Positions 7,438 to 9,480 of a stretch of 9,480 bases of DNA are shown here, piece after piece (within the stretch, counting starts at the first letter, position 1; every line of letters starts with the position of its first letter). The notes below the pieces were generated by a model, which was not told the DNA's origin, did not search any database, and worked only from the letters and a program-made list of their open reading frames with translations. The stretch lies in assembly GCA_030632865.1 (NCBI GenBank), contig DAOVTY010000107.1, positions 1-9,480 on the forward strand, in the 5' to 3' direction. Source of the DNA: Bacteroidota bacterium. Its GTDB lineage: Bacteria; Bacteroidota; Bacteroidia; Bacteroidales; Prolixibacteraceae. Made by a program: the position numbers and the translations under genes.

Positions 7438-7809
7438 ATGAGTGATAAGAAAGATACTAATTCAAATTCTGAATTACAACAGTTTTCGAACTTTGTTATT
7501 TTTCAGACAGAGAGCGGCAAGGTTAATATTGATGTCTATTTTCAAGATAAGACTCTTTGGCTTACCCAAAAACTTATTTCGGAGCTGTTTGAAAAGGGTC
7601 GCTCCACAATTACAGAGCATCTTAAAAAGATTTTTGCTGATGGCGAATTGGATAAAAATGTGGTATGTCGGGATTTCTGACACACCACTCAACACGGTGC
7701 TATAAAAGAGAAGGAACAAATAAAGGAAGTAAAATATTACAATTTGAGGGCAATTACCGCAGTTGGATATCGTGTAAACTCACATCGAGCAATAGAATTC
7801 AGAAAGTGA
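7438..7809 (+). pseudogene. Decayed rhuM-like (virulence RhuM family) gene with in-frame TGA and lost C-terminus
   Basis: The first 80 codons (ATG 7438 to TGA 7678-7680) match the N-terminal DNA-binding region of RhuM-family proteins: NFVIFQTESGKVNIDVYFQD, TLWLTQKLISELFEKGRSTI, TEHLKKIFADGELDKNVVCRDF. After the TGA the same frame continues the family pattern without a shift: HTTQHGAIKEKEQIKEV, KYYNLRAITAVGYRVNSHRA, IEFRK, then TGA at 7807-7809. Intact relatives have Arg where the first TGA lies (CRxFRHT), so a single CGA to TGA change explains it. They then continue with IWAT and about 200 further residues that are absent here. Thus 122 family codons remain of about 330-340 expected. RhuM proteins were named from a Salmonella pathogenicity island and are frequent accessory genes; their molecular role is poorly known. 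The gene starts seven bases after ligA and ends 37 bases before the next gene, which suggests insertion, then point decay and deletion of the 3' part. Confidence 0.85.
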
Positions 7810-7846
7810 ATAGACATAAAACTGAAATAAAATATTTGAAATTACA

Positions 7847-9463
7847 ATGAAAAAAGACATTTACATACAACAGTGGCTGGAGCTAAAACCTTATAATAAT
7901 CAAACAGTTACCGACAATTACTATCTTAAAATATGTAATAATATTAAAAGAGTATTAACAACAAATAAACAGTCTTTTATTTTGCAAAGGTATTTATCAG
8001 GAGAAGATATTGACCTGTTATCGTGCTTTTTAGTTTCGTATCTCGAAGATGCTATTTCTGAAACCAATATTTGGAATTCGTTTGTTAACATTCATTATAA
8101 ATTGTACAATAAAAAACTTCCATTTTATAATACCGAGGAATATTACGAAGAAGAAATAAATTCACAAGACATTAGTTTTCTGATCTGGTATTTTCTGAAC
8201 ACAATACAAGAAGAAAAATTTATTAGTCCGTATAATGATTTTATTACCGAAACAGCAACAAAAGTTATGGATGTTCTTGATGAAGCATTTGAATATGCTC
8301 CTGAAAACAAGCATTTAAAATCGTTTTATGAAATAGATGAAAACGAGACCGAATTTTATGTTGCACGCAATCTTATCGATAGAATTCTTTTTAAATCGTA
8401 CCTGTTTTATCCTGACACTTTCTTAAAACTAAAAGAACAGGAAAGGGGAATAATTGAACGAAAAGAGGATGACGAAAATTTAATGATGTTTATAAACGAT
8501 GACAGAGATGAATCGTTACATAAAAAACACACACGCTTACTCAGCTTAAAAGGCAAAGAGTGGGCGTCCGAAATATTGGGTAAAAAACATCCTGTTAGTT
8601 CCTGTTTATTAAATATATCTCAACGAATAAGAGCTTATTTTTTATACAAGGGACAAGACAGTTTTGACATTTTTATGGAACACATTGCATCGGGCAAAAA
8701 ATTTAAGCTAACAAAAAAATCATTCGACCACCACGAAGATTTGAAAGAGATTAATACTGTAATGTTTATCGGCATTGCTCTTTGGAAAGACGAATGGTGG
8801 TTTTCGGGCGTGTATTTTCAGGCGCCGTTTAATGCCGATTTAATATTAGACGAAAAAAACTCGATGAAAAGTAGAATGGCAGTTAATTTTTTAGACCACA
8901 AAAAACAAAATACAAATGCGCTGTTAAATCAACGGTTTGTAAGTTTTAAAGATTTTAACAAAGGTTCGCAAATAGCATTTCTGCCGGCGGAAAAAATAAA
9001 TACGTTTACAAAAGATTCTATCGAATTTTTTAATAACTCGTTAAAACTATCTACCAAAGAGATAAAAGAGGCAAAACAGAGAGCAAAAAAGGATGGTTTT
9101 TTGCGCAATGAAGATAACTCCAACGATTTTTCTGAATTCACCGAAACCGGGCTGGTTTTCTTTAACCCTAAAAGTGAAGTGGAAATTGCATTTGGAGTAA
9201 ACAGTGCTTTCCCGGTTGCAAGCAATCCTTTCTTTAATAGCGAAGATAGCGAAGAAAGTATTATGCATCTGCTTGTGTCGGAAGAGATATCAACCGAATT
9301 AGTGATGTATTGCATTAACAACTATAAAACAAAATTACCTTTTTTTAAAAAGGGGATTGGCAAAATATATTTGGAAGATATGGATTTTTTGCTCCGGTTC
9401 TGGAAAAAAGAAAATTATCACTCTGTGCCTTTAATCACTTATACGGGGCAAGAAGAGAATTAG
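7847..9463 (+). CDS. Uncharacterised 538-residue cytoplasmic protein, DUF3843-like
   Basis: I cannot assign a function. The sequence resembles, from memory, the Bacteroidales family DUF3843 (start MKKDIYIQQWLELKPY, then VTDNYYLKICNNIK, and the acidic, aromatic EEYYEEEIN followed by FLIWYFLNTIQEEKFISPYN). No signal peptide or membrane span is visible, so it is probably cytoplasmic. Residues 1-200 are likely helical and rich in Tyr, Phe and acidic residues. Residues about 200-245 are charged and may be a linker. Residues about 270-385 look alpha/beta (DIFMEHIASGKKFKL, MFIGIALWKDEWWFSGVYFQ). Residues 385-420 form a Lys-rich helix, and the last 110 residues resemble a separate domain (TGLVFFNPKSEVEIAFGV, then LLRFWKKENYHSVPLITY). 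No catalytic motif, zinc ligands or nucleotide-binding loop is obvious. The gene follows the rhuM remnant by 37 bases and may be transcribed from ligA. The stop is TAG, and 17 bases remain to the window edge. The coding call is firm; the family name is tentative. Confidence 0.85.
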   Translation: MKKDIYIQQWLELKPYNNQTVTDNYYLKICNNIKRVLTTNKQSFILQRYLSGEDIDLLSCFLVSYLEDAISETNIWNSFVNIHYKLYNKKLPFYNTEEYYEEEINSQDISFLIWYFLNTIQEEKFISPYNDFITETATKVMDVLDEAFEYAPENKHLKSFYEIDENETEFYVARNLIDRILFKSYLFYPDTFLKLKEQERGIIERKEDDENLMMFINDDRDESLHKKHTRLLSLKGKEWASEILGKKHPVSSCLLNISQRIRAYFLYKGQDSFDIFMEHIASGKKFKLTKKSFDHHEDLKEINTVMFIGIALWKDEWWFSGVYFQAPFNADLILDEKNSMKSRMAVNFLDHKKQNTNALLNQRFVSFKDFNKGSQIAFLPAEKINTFTKDSIEFFNNSLKLSTKEIKEAKQRAKKDGFLRNEDNSNDFSEFTETGLVFFNPKSEVEIAFGVNSAFPVASNPFFNSEDSEESIMHLLVSEEISTELVMYCINNYKTKLPFFKKGIGKIYLEDMDFLLRFWKKENYHSVPLITYTGQEEN

Positions 9464-9480
9464 TAAAAAGCGAAAAACAA

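Noticed and set aside
7610..7720. Frameshift as the cause of rhuM interruption
   Set aside because: Translation directly past the TGA in the same frame restores the family sequence, so a nonsense substitution and not an indel explains the first break.
7665..7850. Small plus-strand frame overlapping the rhuM remnant
   Set aside because: It is in a different frame from the RhuM-like residues, which continue in the original frame through the TGA; its translation shows no family pattern.
8929..9321. Minus-strand frames within the 538-codon gene
   Set aside because: They are antisense to a long intact frame and consist mostly of Ser/Leu/Phe complements; no independent support.
1..9480. tRNA, rRNA, CRISPR array, insertion sequence or riboswitch
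   Set aside because: No regularly spaced direct repeats, transposase frames, terminal inverted repeats or tRNA-like cloverleaf segments were seen by eye; gaps between genes are all under 250 bases.

Overview
The window looks like a piece of a low-GC Bacteroidota genome, probably a Bacteroidales/Marinilabiliales-type anaerobe or facultative anaerobe. This rests on AT-rich codon use, start codons without clear Shine-Dalgarno sequences, exported proteins of Bacteroidota type (a DUF1080 protein and a secreted nucleoside-hydrolase-like protein), an acyl-CoA dehydratase activase typical of anaerobes, and a large cytoplasmic protein resembling the Bacteroidales family DUF3843. The taxonomic placement is inference.

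Layout. Positions 1 to about 270 hold, on the minus strand, a piece of an SNF2/DEAD-type helicase with its Walker A motif. It runs off the left edge and is broken at about 270. Directly abutting it on the plus strand (about 272-1867) is the C-terminal part of a very long CoA-dehydratase activase-like protein. The open frame reaches back to an ATG at 95, but that stretch is antisense to the helicase and is not real coding sequence, so two broken genes are joined head-on. Positions 1926-3987 hold two minus-strand genes, an AI-2E/PerM-family membrane protein followed by an exported nucleoside-hydrolase-like protein, probably one transcript. A near-ideal hairpin terminator (4135-4167) separates them from the minus-strand DUF1080 lipocalin-like/glycosidase-like exported protein (4194-5189). 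A 234-base divergent intergenic region leads to plus-strand ligA (5424-7430). Seven bases after ligA lies a decayed rhuM-like gene (7438-7809), with an in-frame TGA and a lost C-terminal two thirds. It is followed by an intact uncharacterised 538-residue gene (7847-9463).

How the genes work together. There is no sign of one integrated pathway. ligA is a housekeeping replication/repair gene. The DUF1080 and nucleoside-hydrolase proteins are likely envelope or periplasmic catabolic enzymes. The activase fragment belongs to anaerobic CoA-ester metabolism. The accessory material is the helicase fragment at the left edge and the rhuM remnant after ligA. I found no convincing complete new system. 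The most informative signals are the chimeric junction near 270, the single-base nonsense decay of rhuM, and the uncharacterised 538-residue protein.
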